Below, piece after piece: positions 32,827 through 41,117 of a DNA stretch of 64,000 bases; positions within the stretch are counted from its first letter, which is position 1; the number at the start of each line of letters is the position of its first letter. Source of the DNA: Pseudomonas sp. CHM02 (GTDB taxonomy: Bacteria > Pseudomonadota > Gammaproteobacteria > Pseudomonadales > Pseudomonadaceae); contig NZ_JFCA01000028.1 in the NCBI RefSeq assembly GCF_000612585.1, forward strand, positions 1 through 64,000. Direction: 5' to 3'. The position numbers and the translations under genes were made by a program. A model generated the notes under the pieces. It was not told where the DNA came from and did no database searches. It worked only from the letters and a program-made list of their open reading frames with translations.

Positions 32827-32892
32827 GGTGACGACCTCCTACAGGGCCTTGCTTGCGTGATAACGCTATAGAGGGTAGCGCAGCTCGTCGAT

Positions 32893-33858
32893 TCAGGGCG
32901 TCTCGCGAAAATGCTGATAGCCACGGATCGCCGGGGTGATGTCCTGCCCATTGGCATCGAGCAAGGTGACACCCTGCCCCGCCTCGACCCGGCCGATCAC
33001 GTGGATCGGCCAGCCATCGGCGAGCAACGGCGCCAGTTCGGCGGGCGGCAGGGTGAACGCCAGCACGTAGTCGTCGCCCCCACTCAATGCCGCCACGCGC
33101 GCTTCGTCATCGCCGACAAACGCCAGCAGCGCCTGGGACAATGGCAAGCGCTGGCGCTCGATCAACAGGCTGACGGCCGAAGCCGTGGCGATATGCCCGC
33201 AATCGGCCAGGAGCCCGTCGGAAATATCCATCGCAGACGTGGCCTTGCCGCGCAGCGCCAGCCCCAGGGCCAGCTGCGGTTGCGGCGACCAGTAGTGGGC
33301 CAGCAGCGGGTCGGCAACCGCCGCGTCGGCGCTGCGCTGGCCCAATACCAGCGGCAAGGCGCCGGCGGCATTGCCCAGCTCGCCGCCGACACACAGCAGG
33401 TCGCCCGGTCGCGCACCGCTGCGGGTCAAGGCTTGCCCGGCCGGCACACGACCAAACACGGTCATGGTCAGGCTCAGCGGCCCACAGGTGGTATCACCGC
33501 CCACAAGGCCCACGCCGCAGCGTTGCGCCATGAGGTTCAACCCCTGGGCATAGCGCTGCAGCCAATCGGCATTGACGGTCGGCGTGGTCAGGGCAAGGGT
33601 AAACGCGAGGGGATGGGCGCCCATGGCGGCCAGGTCGCTGACTGCCACGGCCAACGAACGCTGGCCCAGCAGGAACGGGTCGCAGGGGTCGGAAAAATGC
33701 ACCCCGGCCACCAATGTATCGGTGGAGATTGCCAACTGCTCCCCGGCGGGGAGCGCCAGCAAGGCGCAGTCATCGCCAATCCCCAAGGCAATGCCTTCGC
33801 CGCCCTGCGCACAGGGCGCGGCGGCGAAGTAGTTGCGGATCAGCTCAAACTCGCCCAT
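32893..33858 (-). CDS. thiL: Thiamine-monophosphate kinase
   Basis: ThiL (321 residues) phosphorylates thiamine monophosphate to thiamine diphosphate. Typical segments are LGIGDDCALLALPAG, ISTDTLVAGVHF, GLVGGDTTCGP and ATSAMDISDGLLADCGHIA. It follows nusB by 18 bases in the rib-nusB-thiL run, a common order. Confidence 0.95.
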   Translation of the reverse strand: MGEFELIRNYFAAAPCAQGGEGIALGIGDDCALLALPAGEQLAISTDTLVAGVHFSDPCDPFLLGQRSLAVAVSDLAAMGAHPLAFTLALTTPTVNADWLQRYAQGLNLMAQRCGVGLVGGDTTCGPLSLTMTVFGRVPAGQALTRSGARPGDLLCVGGELGNAAGALPLVLGQRSADAAVADPLLAHYWSPQPQLALGLALRGKATSAMDISDGLLADCGHIATASAVSLLIERQRLPLSQALLAFVGDDEARVAALSGGDDYVLAFTLPPAELAPLLADGWPIHVIGRVEAGQGVTLLDANGQDITPAIRGYQHFRETP

Positions 33859-33876
33859 TCAGGTTTCAAGCGCCAT

Positions 33877-34377
33877 TCAGCGCTTGTACGCCTTCACTTC
33901 GGCTTCACGCAGGCGCGGGGCCAGCTTGTCGAGCACGCCGTTGACGAACTTGTGGCCGTCGGTCGAACCGTAGACTTTCGCCAGTTCGATACCTTCGTTG
34001 ATTACCACGCGGTACGGCACGTCGACGCGGTACAGCAGTTCCCAGGCCGACAGGCGCATCACGCACAGCTCAACCGGGTCCAGCTCTTCGATGGTCAGGT
34101 CCAGGCAAGGCGCCAGGGCTGTATCGATCTCGGTCAGGTGGGCATGCACACCGTGCAGGATGTCGTGGAAGTACGGCAGGTCGGCGAAGGTGAAATCGTT
34201 GTCGACGCGAAACTGCGCCTCGATTTCGTTCAACGAGGCACCCGCCAGGTGACGCTGGTACAGCGCCTGGGTCGCCAACTGACGAGCAGCGCGACGCTTC
34301 TCGTTCTTGGATGGCTTGCCGGCGTCTGCTGGGCGTGGCTCGCGCGGGTTGAAGTTGTCGCTCTCGTCGGAAATCAC
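33877..34377 (-). CDS. nusB: Transcription antitermination factor NusB
   Basis: NusB (166 residues) acts with NusE at boxA RNA in rRNA antitermination. The helical core includes RRAARQLATQALYQRHLAG and ELLYRVDVPYRVVINEGIELAK. It starts with GTG overlapping the ribH stop (GTGA), so translation is coupled. The first 22 residues are a charged extension. Confidence 0.95.
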   Translation of the reverse strand: MISDESDNFNPREPRPADAGKPSKNEKRRAARQLATQALYQRHLAGASLNEIEAQFRVDNDFTFADLPYFHDILHGVHAHLTEIDTALAPCLDLTIEELDPVELCVMRLSAWELLYRVDVPYRVVINEGIELAKVYGSTDGHKFVNGVLDKLAPRLREAEVKAYKR

Positions 34378-34850
34378 TTGGCCTCCAACTGCGACAGCAG
34401 GCTGACCATTTCCAGGGCGGACAGGGCAGCTTCAGCGCCTTTGTTGCCGGCCTTGGTGCCGGAACGCTCGATGGCTTGCTCGATGGAATCAACGGTCAGC
34501 ACGCCGAAAGCGACGGGCACGCCGAACTCCATGGACACCTGGGCCAAGCCCTTGGTGCATTCGCCGGCCACGTATTCGAAGTGCGGCGTACCGCCACGAA
34601 TGACCGCGCCCAGGGCGATGATTGCCGCGTATTCACCCTGCTGGGCAACTTTTTGCGCAACCAGTGGAATTTCGAAGGCGCCAGGGGCACGGATAAGGGT
34701 GATGTCGCTTTCGCTCACACCGTGGCGAACCAGAGCGTCCACGGCACCGCTTACCAGGCTTTCAACCACGAAGCTGTTGAAGCGGCCAACCACCAGGGCG
34801 TAGCGGCCTTTGGGGGCGATGAAGGTACCTTCGATGGTCTTCAGGGTCAT
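34374..34850 (-). CDS. ribH: 6,7-dimethyl-8-ribityllumazine synthase
   Basis: RibH (158 residues) makes lumazine, the substrate of riboflavin synthase, and forms cage-like oligomers. Motifs are VVGRFNSFVVESLVSGAVDAL, RAPGAFEIPLVAQKVA, ALGAVIRGGTPHFEYVAGE and AFGVLTVDSIEQAIERSGTK. It lies 90 bases after ribBA with a stable hairpin in the gap. Confidence 0.96.
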   Translation of the reverse strand: MTLKTIEGTFIAPKGRYALVVGRFNSFVVESLVSGAVDALVRHGVSESDITLIRAPGAFEIPLVAQKVAQQGEYAAIIALGAVIRGGTPHFEYVAGECTKGLAQVSMEFGVPVAFGVLTVDSIEQAIERSGTKAGNKGAEAALSALEMVSLLSQLEAK

Positions 34851-34872
34851 TCGACAAATCTCTTAAAGAGCC

Positions 34873-34895
34873 GGGACGCGTGTATGACGCGTCCC
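34873..34895. other. Perfect hairpin between ribBA and ribH
   Basis: GGGACGCG and CGCGTCCC enclose a 7-base loop. It lacks a following T run, so it is more likely an RNA processing or stability element than a terminator. It would alter the ratio of RibBA to RibH if functional. Confidence 0.6.
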
Positions 34896-34940
34896 TTAGT
34901 GATATTTGAACCGCGAACAAGGGGCGAAAATCGCCAGCCT

Positions 34941-36032
34941 TTATTCGGAGGGCACGTATTCTACTACTTCCAGGTCGAAACCGGATATCGCATTAAATTT
35001 CATTGGCGCACTCATCAGGCGCATTTTGCGCACGCCCAAGTCACGCAGGATCTGCGAACCGGCACCGACGATGCTGTAGGTGGTCGGTTTTTTCACCGGC
35101 GCGTGGTCCGCGGTTTCACGGATATGCGCCAGCAGTACATCGCCATCCAGTGGGTGGCCGAGCAACAGCACGACACCGCTGCCCGCCTCGGAGACCGCAG
35201 CCATGGCGGCGCGCAGGCTCCAGCGGCCGGGTTGCTTGACCATCAGCAGGTCGCGCAACGGGTCCATGTTGTGCACGCGGACCAGGGTCGGCTCTTCGGC
35301 GCAAATGGTGCCCAGGGTCAGGGCCATGTGCACGTCGCCTTCCACTGAATCACGGTAGGTCACCAAATTGAATTGGCCCAGTTCGCTGTCCAGAGGCTGC
35401 TCCGCAATCCGCTGAACGGTACGTTCGTGGATCATGCGGTAGTGGATCAGGTCGGCAATGGTGCCGATCTTGAGGTCGTGTTCGGCGGCAAACGCTTCGA
35501 GCTCAGTACGACGGGCCATGGTGCCGTCGTCGTTCATCACTTCGCAGATCACGCCACTTGGCTCGAAACCGGCCATGCGCGCGAGGTCGCAGGCGGCTTC
35601 GGTATGGCCGGCACGGGCCAGGGTGCCACCCGGCTGGGCCATCAGCGGGAAGATATGGCCTGGGCTGACGATGTCTTCGGCCTTGGCGTCTTTCGCGGCA
35701 GCGGCTTGTACGGTGCGCGCACGGTCAGCGGCGGAGATCCCGGTGGTGACACCCGTGGTGGCTTCGATGGACACGGTGAACTTGGTGCCGAAACCCGAAC
35801 CATTGCGCGGCGCCATCAACGGCAGCTTGAGCAATTCGCAGCGCTCGCGGCTCATGGGCATGCAGATCAGCCCGCGGGCGTGCTTGGCCATGAAGTTGAT
35901 GTGCTCGGGCTTGCAGGCCTCGGCGGCCATGATGATGTCGCCTTCGTTCTCGCGGTCTTCGTCATCCATCAGGATGACCATCTTGCCTTGGCGGATGTCT
36001 TCAACCAGTTCTTCGATGCTATTGAGCGCCAC
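34941..36032 (-). CDS. ribBA: RibB DHBP synthase fused to a degenerate RibA-like domain
   Basis: Residues 1-200 are a complete 3,4-dihydroxy-2-butanone-4-phosphate synthase (DDEDRENEGDIIMAAE, GHIFPLMAQPGG, RAGHTEAACDLAR). Residues about 205-363 align with GTP cyclohydrolase II but lack the zinc cysteines: the HSEC...RCDCG region reads VRVHNMDPLRDLL...GRWS, and the QEGRG motif is replaced by GHPLDGD. The second half should not open GTP and may be structural or regulatory. This is consistent with a separate complete ribA at 31259. Confidence 0.92.
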   Translation of the reverse strand: MALNSIEELVEDIRQGKMVILMDDEDRENEGDIIMAAEACKPEHINFMAKHARGLICMPMSRERCELLKLPLMAPRNGSGFGTKFTVSIEATTGVTTGISAADRARTVQAAAAKDAKAEDIVSPGHIFPLMAQPGGTLARAGHTEAACDLARMAGFEPSGVICEVMNDDGTMARRTELEAFAAEHDLKIGTIADLIHYRMIHERTVQRIAEQPLDSELGQFNLVTYRDSVEGDVHMALTLGTICAEEPTLVRVHNMDPLRDLLMVKQPGRWSLRAAMAAVSEAGSGVVLLLGHPLDGDVLLAHIRETADHAPVKKPTTYSIVGAGSQILRDLGVRKMRLMSAPMKFNAISGFDLEVVEYVPSE

Positions 36033-36047
36033 GCGGCACCCCCTTGG

Positions 36048-36710
36048 TCAGGATTTCAGGTAGCCGTTAGCGGCCAGAAAACTTTCGGTGATGTTACCGG
36101 ATGCAGGCTCTGCGGCCTTTTCGCCCAGCAACAGGCGCTCCAGGTAACGGGCAAGCAAGTCTACTTCCAGGTTCACCCGGCGACCCGGCTGGTACGAGGC
36201 CATGATGGTTTCGCTGAGGGTGTGGGGAATGATGGTCAGTTCAAATTCGGCGCCATTCACGGCGTTCACGGTCAGGCTGGTGCCGTCGACGGTGATCGAA
36301 CCCTTGTGGGCGATGTACTTGGCCAGCTCCTTGGGCGCGCGGATGCGGAACTCCACGGCACGTGCGTTTTCGCTGCGTGCGACCACTTCGCCGACGCCGT
36401 CGACGTGGCCGCTCACCAGGTGGCCGCCCAGGCGGGTAGTCGGGGTCAGGGCTTTTTCCAGGTTCACCGGGCTGCCGGCCTTGAGGTCGTTCATCGCGGT
36501 GCAGTCCAGGGTTTCCCGGCTGACATCGGCAGCGAAGCCGTTGCCCGGCAGCTCGATGACGGTGAGGCAAACGCCGCTGACAGCGATGCTGTCGCCCAGC
36601 TTGACGTCGCCCAGGTCGAGCTTGCCGGTTTCAACCAGCAGGCGTACGTCGCCGCCTTTGGGGGTCATTGCACGGATGCTGCCGATGGACTCGATAATGC
36701 CGGTGAACAT
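36048..36710 (-). CDS. ribE: Riboflavin synthase alpha chain
   Basis: This 220-residue enzyme has two similar lumazine-binding halves: MFTGIIESIGSI with the first barrel, then LGGHLVSGHVDGVGEV starting the second. It converts two lumazines to riboflavin. It sits between ribD and ribBA with short gaps. No FMN riboswitch was seen before it. Confidence 0.95.
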   Translation of the reverse strand: MFTGIIESIGSIRAMTPKGGDVRLLVETGKLDLGDVKLGDSIAVSGVCLTVIELPGNGFAADVSRETLDCTAMNDLKAGSPVNLEKALTPTTRLGGHLVSGHVDGVGEVVARSENARAVEFRIRAPKELAKYIAHKGSITVDGTSLTVNAVNGAEFELTIIPHTLSETIMASYQPGRRVNLEVDLLARYLERLLLGEKAAEPASGNITESFLAANGYLKS

Positions 36711-36758
36711 TTCGTTCTCCTGAAAACGGGGGGCTGACGCTCAAGCGCAGGCCGGGAA

Positions 36759-37895
36759 TTATACGCTCGCTGCTGGCACAGGGATGGCAGTGACTCGCCA
36801 GTCGTCGCCAACAGCGCGCATTTCAGTGATCTTGAGTTGGGGGGCGTCGGCCAGTTTCTCAAGCGGCCAATCCAGCAAAGGCCGGGCGGCGGAGCCGAGG
36901 AACTTGCCGGCGATGAATATCACGTACTCATCCACCAGGCCTTGCTGGGCAAACGCGCCCGCCAGGCTTGGGCCGGCTTCCACCAACACGTCGTTGACGC
37001 CACGGGCGGCCAGCGCCACCAGGGCCGAACGCAAATCGACCTGGCCGTCGACACCCGGCACCACCAGGCACTCGGGGCCACGGGGAAACTGGTTTTCCGG
37101 GGTCACACAGGTAATGACCAGCGCCGGGCCGGCCTTGAAGAACGGTGCGTTGAGTGGCACCCGCAGGCGGCCGTCGATCAGCACACGCAGCGGCGGGCGC
37201 GACATGGCCAGGGCGGTGGTGGCGTCGTCCAGGCCGAGTTCGGCGGCGCGCACGGTCAGCCGTGCTCCGTCGGCCAGCACCGTGTCGGCACCGGTCAACA
37301 CCACGCTGGCCTCGGCGCGCAGGCGCTGTACCGCGGCGCGGGCGGCAGGGCCGGTGATCCACTGGCTTTCGCCGCTGGCCATGGCGGTGCGGCCGTCCAG
37401 GCTCATCGCCAGCTTGACCCGCACAAAGGGCAGGCCGTGTTCCATGCGCTTGAGAAAACCGGGGTTCAAGGCGCGGGCTTCGGCTTCCAGCACGCCGCTG
37501 CGCACCTCGATACCGGCCTGCGCCAAACGCTGCATGCCGCGCCCGGCCACTTCGGGGTTCGGGTCCTGCATGCCGGCCACGACGCGGGCGACACCGGCCG
37601 TTACCAATGCATCCGCGCACGGCGGCGTACGCCCGTGGTGGCTGCAAGGCTCGAGGGTCACGTACACCGTGGCGCCACGGGCCTTGTCACCGGCCGCGCG
37701 CAGGGCATTGGGTTCGGCATGGGGTTCGCCGGTACGCTCGTGCCAGCCTTCGCCGACAACCTGCCCATCACGCACGATCACGCAGCCGACCCGCGGGTTG
37801 GGGTGGGTGGTGTACCGGCCCTTGCGTGCCAGTTCGAGGGCACGGGCCATGTAATGGGCGTCAAGGACGGCCTGTTCAGCAGACGGTGGGTTCAT
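36759..37895 (-). CDS. ribD: Riboflavin deaminase/reductase RibD
   Basis: This 378-residue bifunctional enzyme has an N-terminal deaminase with zinc motif HAE (His59, Glu61) and PCSHHGRTPPC (Cys84, Cys93), and a C-terminal reductase (about 155-378, VRVKLAMSLDGRTAMASGES). It carries out the second and third steps of riboflavin synthesis. Its start overlaps the nrdR stop by 4 bases. Confidence 0.95.
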   Translation of the reverse strand: MNPPSAEQAVLDAHYMARALELARKGRYTTHPNPRVGCVIVRDGQVVGEGWHERTGEPHAEPNALRAAGDKARGATVYVTLEPCSHHGRTPPCADALVTAGVARVVAGMQDPNPEVAGRGMQRLAQAGIEVRSGVLEAEARALNPGFLKRMEHGLPFVRVKLAMSLDGRTAMASGESQWITGPAARAAVQRLRAEASVVLTGADTVLADGARLTVRAAELGLDDATTALAMSRPPLRVLIDGRLRVPLNAPFFKAGPALVITCVTPENQFPRGPECLVVPGVDGQVDLRSALVALAARGVNDVLVEAGPSLAGAFAQQGLVDEYVIFIAGKFLGSAARPLLDWPLEKLADAPQLKITEMRAVGDDWRVTAIPVPAASV

Positions 37896-38356
37896 TCTTT
37901 GACCGGCTCACGGGCCAGGCGGTCGATCTCTTCGCGGAACTCATTGAGGTCCTGGAAGCGTCGATACACCGAGGCAAAACGGATGTAGGCAACTTCGTCG
38001 AGCTTTTGCAGCTCGCCCATCACCAGTTCTCCCACCACCAGGCTCTTGACCTCGCGCTCGCCGGTCGCACGCAGCTTGTGCTTGATATGCACCAGCGCCG
38101 CCTCCAGCCGCTCGACACTCACCGGGCGTTTTTCCAGGGCGCGCTGCATACCGGCGCGCAGTTTTTCTTCGTCGAAGGGCTGGCGGCTGCCGTCGGATTT
38201 GATCAGGCGCGGCAACACCAGTTCGGCGGTTTCGAAGGTGGTGAAACGTTCACCGCAGGCCAGGCATTCGCGCCGGCGACGCACTTGATCGCCCTCGGCG
38301 ACCAGACGCGAGTCAATGACCTTGGTGTCGTTGGCACCGCAGAAGGGACAGTGCAT
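37892..38356 (-). CDS. nrdR: Transcriptional repressor NrdR
   Basis: NrdR (154 residues) senses ATP/dATP and represses ribonucleotide reductase genes. The zinc ribbon cysteines are at 3, 6, 31 and 34 (MHCPFC...CLAC), followed by the ATP-cone (LPRLIKSDGSRQPFDEEKL). The start at 38356 is set by the MHCPFC family start. It heads the nrdR-ribD-ribE-ribBA-ribH-nusB-thiL run and is divergent from the YbaY-like gene. Confidence 0.96.
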   Translation of the reverse strand: MHCPFCGANDTKVIDSRLVAEGDQVRRRRECLACGERFTTFETAELVLPRLIKSDGSRQPFDEEKLRAGMQRALEKRPVSVERLEAALVHIKHKLRATGEREVKSLVVGELVMGELQKLDEVAYIRFASVYRRFQDLNEFREEIDRLAREPVKE

Positions 38357-38496
38357 GGTTGGCAGGCAACAAATAAAGGGAGGGCCATGGTAGCGCATCC
38401 CCGTGGCAAGACAAGCCATAGCCTTTACGGTATATAGGCTGACTATTATGTTTCATATTTTTTAAGCCACGGATTTTGCCCTTTCTGGAGCCGTAC

Positions 38497-38952
38497 ATGC
38501 AGTTACGACCACTTGTTTTGCTCACCCTGTTCAGTTTTCTGGTCGCCTGCAGCAGCGAAGCCCCCAAGCCGGCCGCGCCTCAACCCACACCGGCACAAGA
38601 GAAAAAGATCCCCGGCATCGAAGACCTCGGCCCCCTGCCCGCCTTCCAGCGGGAAATCAGCGGCAGCCTGACCAACGTGCCGGCCGGTGCCGAAGTCGAG
38701 ATGGCGTTGCTGGTGATCGATGACCGTTCGCGCCCGCAACAATTGCTCGCCAGCAGCGTGCTGACTGGCAACGGCCAGCCCCTGGCCTTCCGCCTGCGTT
38801 TCAACCCCGAGGCCTTCCCGGCTGGGGCACGGGTCGAATTGCGTGGCCGCGCCAGCCAGTCCGGCCAGTTGATCCTGCACCTGCCCGCCGTGCGTGTGAC
38901 CCAGGCGATCACCCAGACCACCGGCCCCCTGCAACTCGTCAAGGCACCATGA
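38497..38952 (+). CDS. YbaY-family lipoprotein
   Basis: This 151-residue protein has a signal with lipobox LVAC (Cys19), a Pro-rich linker (APKPAAPQPTPAQ) and a YbaY-type beta domain containing EISGSLTNVPAGAEVEMALL. It is predicted to be anchored in the envelope; function unknown. A CTGGAG site supports the ATG at 38497. Its stop overlaps the next start by 4 bases. Confidence 0.8.
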   Translation: MQLRPLVLLTLFSFLVACSSEAPKPAAPQPTPAQEKKIPGIEDLGPLPAFQREISGSLTNVPAGAEVEMALLVIDDRSRPQQLLASSVLTGNGQPLAFRLRFNPEAFPAGARVELRGRASQSGQLILHLPAVRVTQAITQTTGPLQLVKAP

Positions 38953-39605
38953 CGCCACCGCTGGACCTGCAAGCGGCCCTGAGCGAACTGATCGGCGACG
39001 CCCACCTGGTGCCCTGCCCGCTGCCGGGCACCGAGCTGTCGTTGTGGCTGCTGGATGCGGACAACATGGACCGCGCCTTCAGCCCCGAAGAGACCCGACG
39101 CATCCTGCATGAACCGCCCTACTGGAGTTTTTGCTGGGCCAGCGGCCTGGCGCTGGCGCGGTACCTGGCGGCGCACCCCGAGTGGGTCGCGGGCAAACGC
39201 GTGCTGGACTTTGGCGCCGGTTCCGGTGTGGCCGGGATTGCGGCGGTCAAGGCCGGCGCACTGGAAGTGGTGGCCTGCGACCTCGACCCGCTGGCGTTGG
39301 CCTCCTGCCGGGCGAATGCCGAGCTCAACGGCGTGGAAATGGGCTACTCCGCCGATTTTTTCGCCGAAGCCGACCGCTTCGACCTGATCCTGGTCGCCGA
39401 CGTGCTCTACGACCGCGCGAACCTGCCGCTGCTCGACCAGTTCCTGACCCGAGGCCGCGAAGCACTGGTGGCAGACTCGCGGGTAAGGGACTTTCAGCAC
39501 CCGGCTTACCAGCGGCTGGAGATCCTTGATGCGCTGACGTTGCCGGATCTGGCGGAGCCTTGGGAGTTTCGCAAGGTGAGTCTGTACCATTCCCGGCGCG
39601 CTTGA
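38949..39605 (+). CDS. SAM-dependent protein methyltransferase (PrmA/ETFBKMT-like)
   Basis: This 218-residue protein has the class I methyltransferase core: RVLDFGAGSGVAGIAAVKAG (motif I), VVACDLDPLALASCRANAEL (motif II) and FDLILVADVLYDRANLP. The YWSFCWASGLALARYL stretch before the core is typical of ETFB-lysine-methyltransferase-like proteins. The target is unknown. It is coupled to the lipoprotein gene upstream, which may be coincidental. Confidence 0.85.
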   Translation: MTPPLDLQAALSELIGDAHLVPCPLPGTELSLWLLDADNMDRAFSPEETRRILHEPPYWSFCWASGLALARYLAAHPEWVAGKRVLDFGAGSGVAGIAAVKAGALEVVACDLDPLALASCRANAELNGVEMGYSADFFAEADRFDLILVADVLYDRANLPLLDQFLTRGREALVADSRVRDFQHPAYQRLEILDALTLPDLAEPWEFRKVSLYHSRRA

Positions 39606-39609
39606 GACC

Positions 39610-39674
39610 TTCGCGAGCAAGCCCGCTCCCACATGTGACCGCATTCCCCCTGCGGGAGCGGGCTTGCTCGCGAA
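39610..39674. repeat. Inverted repeat, CGAGCAAGCCCGCTCC type
   Basis: TTCGCGAGCAAGCCCGCTCC (39610-39629) is mirrored by GGAGCGGGCTTGCTCGCGAA (39655-39674), giving a long near-perfect hairpin after the methyltransferase stop. Confidence 0.85.
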
Positions 39675-39756
39675 AGCGGTGCCGAATCCACCGCACTTTC
39701 AGCCAGGCTCGCCAGCCCTTATAGTTGCCCCATTCCCGCTTTATTCGAGACGCCCC

Positions 39757-40629
39757 ATGAGTGAGCCCACGCCGTACATCTTCGATGTCACCACCGCCAA
39801 CTTTGACCAGGCCGTGATCCAGAACTCCTTCGAAAAACCCGTGCTGGTGGATTTCTGGGCCGAGTGGTGCGCGCCGTGCAAGGCGTTGATGCCGCTGCTG
39901 GCGCAGATTGCCGAGAGTTATCAAGGGGAGTTGCTACTGGCCAAGGTCGATTGCGAGGCCGAGCAGGATATCGTTGCGCGCTTTGGCATTCGCAGCCTGC
40001 CGACCGTGGTGCTGTTCAAGGATGGCCAGCCGGTGGATGGGTTTGCCGGGGCGCAGCCGGAGTCGGCGGTGCGGGCCATGCTGGAGCCGCATGTGCAGAT
40101 GCCACCACCGGCTGCGGCGAATCCGCTGGAACAGGCCCAAGCCTTGTTTGCCGAAGGTCGCATCAGCGACGCCGAAGCCGTGCTGGTGGTGCTGCTGGGC
40201 GAAGACAACACCAACGCCGCTGCGCTGATCCTGTACGCACGCTGCCTGGCCGAGCGCGGTGAACTGGGCGAAGCCCAGACCGTGCTGGACGCCGTGAAGA
40301 GCGACGATCACAAGGCCGCCCTCGCCGGGGCCAAGGCGCAGATCACCTTCCTGCGCCAGGCTGCCGACCTGCCGGACGCCGCCGACCTGAAAAGCCGCCT
40401 GGCGCAAGACCCGCAAGATGATGAAGCGGCCTATCAGCTGGCGATCCAGCAACTGGCGCGCCAGCAATACGACGCGGCGCTTGAGGGCCTGCTCAAGCTA
40501 TTCATTCGCAACCGCAGCTACAGCGAAGGCCTGCCGCACAAGACCTTGCTGCAGGTGTTCGAACTGTTGGGCAACGACCACCCGCTGGTGACCGTGTACC
40601 GCCGCAAGTTGTTCGCCGCGCTGTATTAA
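39757..40629 (+). CDS. Thioredoxin-TPR co-chaperone (YbbN/CnoX-like)
   Basis: This 290-residue protein has an N-terminal thioredoxin domain with an intact WCAPCK active site (Cys38, Cys41) and a C-terminal TPR-like helical region (about 125-290) that fits YbbN/CnoX. In E. coli YbbN the first active-site cysteine is absent, so this version could also do disulfide exchange. The start at 39757 is the family start; upstream frame is REP sequence. Confidence 0.88.
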   Translation: MSEPTPYIFDVTTANFDQAVIQNSFEKPVLVDFWAEWCAPCKALMPLLAQIAESYQGELLLAKVDCEAEQDIVARFGIRSLPTVVLFKDGQPVDGFAGAQPESAVRAMLEPHVQMPPPAAANPLEQAQALFAEGRISDAEAVLVVLLGEDNTNAAALILYARCLAERGELGEAQTVLDAVKSDDHKAALAGAKAQITFLRQAADLPDAADLKSRLAQDPQDDEAAYQLAIQQLARQQYDAALEGLLKLFIRNRSYSEGLPHKTLLQVFELLGNDHPLVTVYRRKLFAALY

Positions 40630-40635
40630 CCGCTC

Positions 40636-40986
40636 CTACAAAGGAGTTTCGATCCAGGTATAGAGCGGCGTATCCCCGCCGCTGCTGACCTTGACCTGGG
40701 CGCTATGGCGCAGGCGCACCAACAGGCGCTTGCCCGCCGAGGCATCGCCCGCCAAGCCTTCCAACTGGTCAAGCAGCTCCAGCCCGCTGAGTTGGCCAGC
40801 GTTGCGCAACAAGTCTTGGGCGCTCTGCCACAAATCATCATTATGTTTGACCGGAGCCACGGGCGCAGCCGCCGCGCTGGCGATGGGCGCCTGCAATTGC
40901 GCGCCCAGGCGTGCCCAGTCGCCGTCGTCCAGCTCCAGGGTCAAGTCCACCGGCAAGTCGCCGACGGTTCCACGAATTCGCAACAT
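40636..40986 (-). CDS. Conserved hypothetical protein
   Basis: This 116-residue protein starts with a beta-rich segment LRIRGTVGDLPVDLTLELDD, has an Ala/Pro-rich linker and an alpha-helical middle (LWQSAQDLLRNAGQLSGLELLDQLEGL), and ends with VSSGGDTPLYTW. No family was recognised. It converges on the thioredoxin gene 6 bases away and diverges from the DUF2796 gene. Codon use is normal for the genome. Confidence 0.7.
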   Translation of the reverse strand: MLRIRGTVGDLPVDLTLELDDGDWARLGAQLQAPIASAAAAPVAPVKHNDDLWQSAQDLLRNAGQLSGLELLDQLEGLAGDASAGKRLLVRLRHSAQVKVSSGGDTPLYTWIETPL

Positions 40987-41071
40987 CGTCCTTACTCCTG
41001 CACTTTTCTGACAGGCATGCTCCCATGCGGCTTGCGCAACGCCAAGCGGACGGTCAAACTCTCGACAATAT

Positions 41072-41091
41072 TGTTATAAGATCACATAACA
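41072..41091. promoter_or_regulatory. Candidate Zur box upstream of the zinc cluster
   Basis: TGTTATAAGATCACA matches the gammaproteobacterial Zur layout TGTTAT-N3-ATAACA with one mismatch, and a further exact ATAACA half follows so that the whole region also forms TTGTTAT-N8-ATAACAA. It lies 27 bases before the DUF2796 start, where a repressor would act. The zinc link of the downstream genes supports it. Confidence 0.55.
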
Positions 41092-41117
41092 AAACTTTCA
41101 TGTCCTGGAGCCGTCTC

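Noticed and set aside
34851..38496. FMN riboswitch in the rib gene run
   Set aside because: Gaps inside the run are too short or lack the conserved FMN-element sequence blocks, and none was seen before nrdR.
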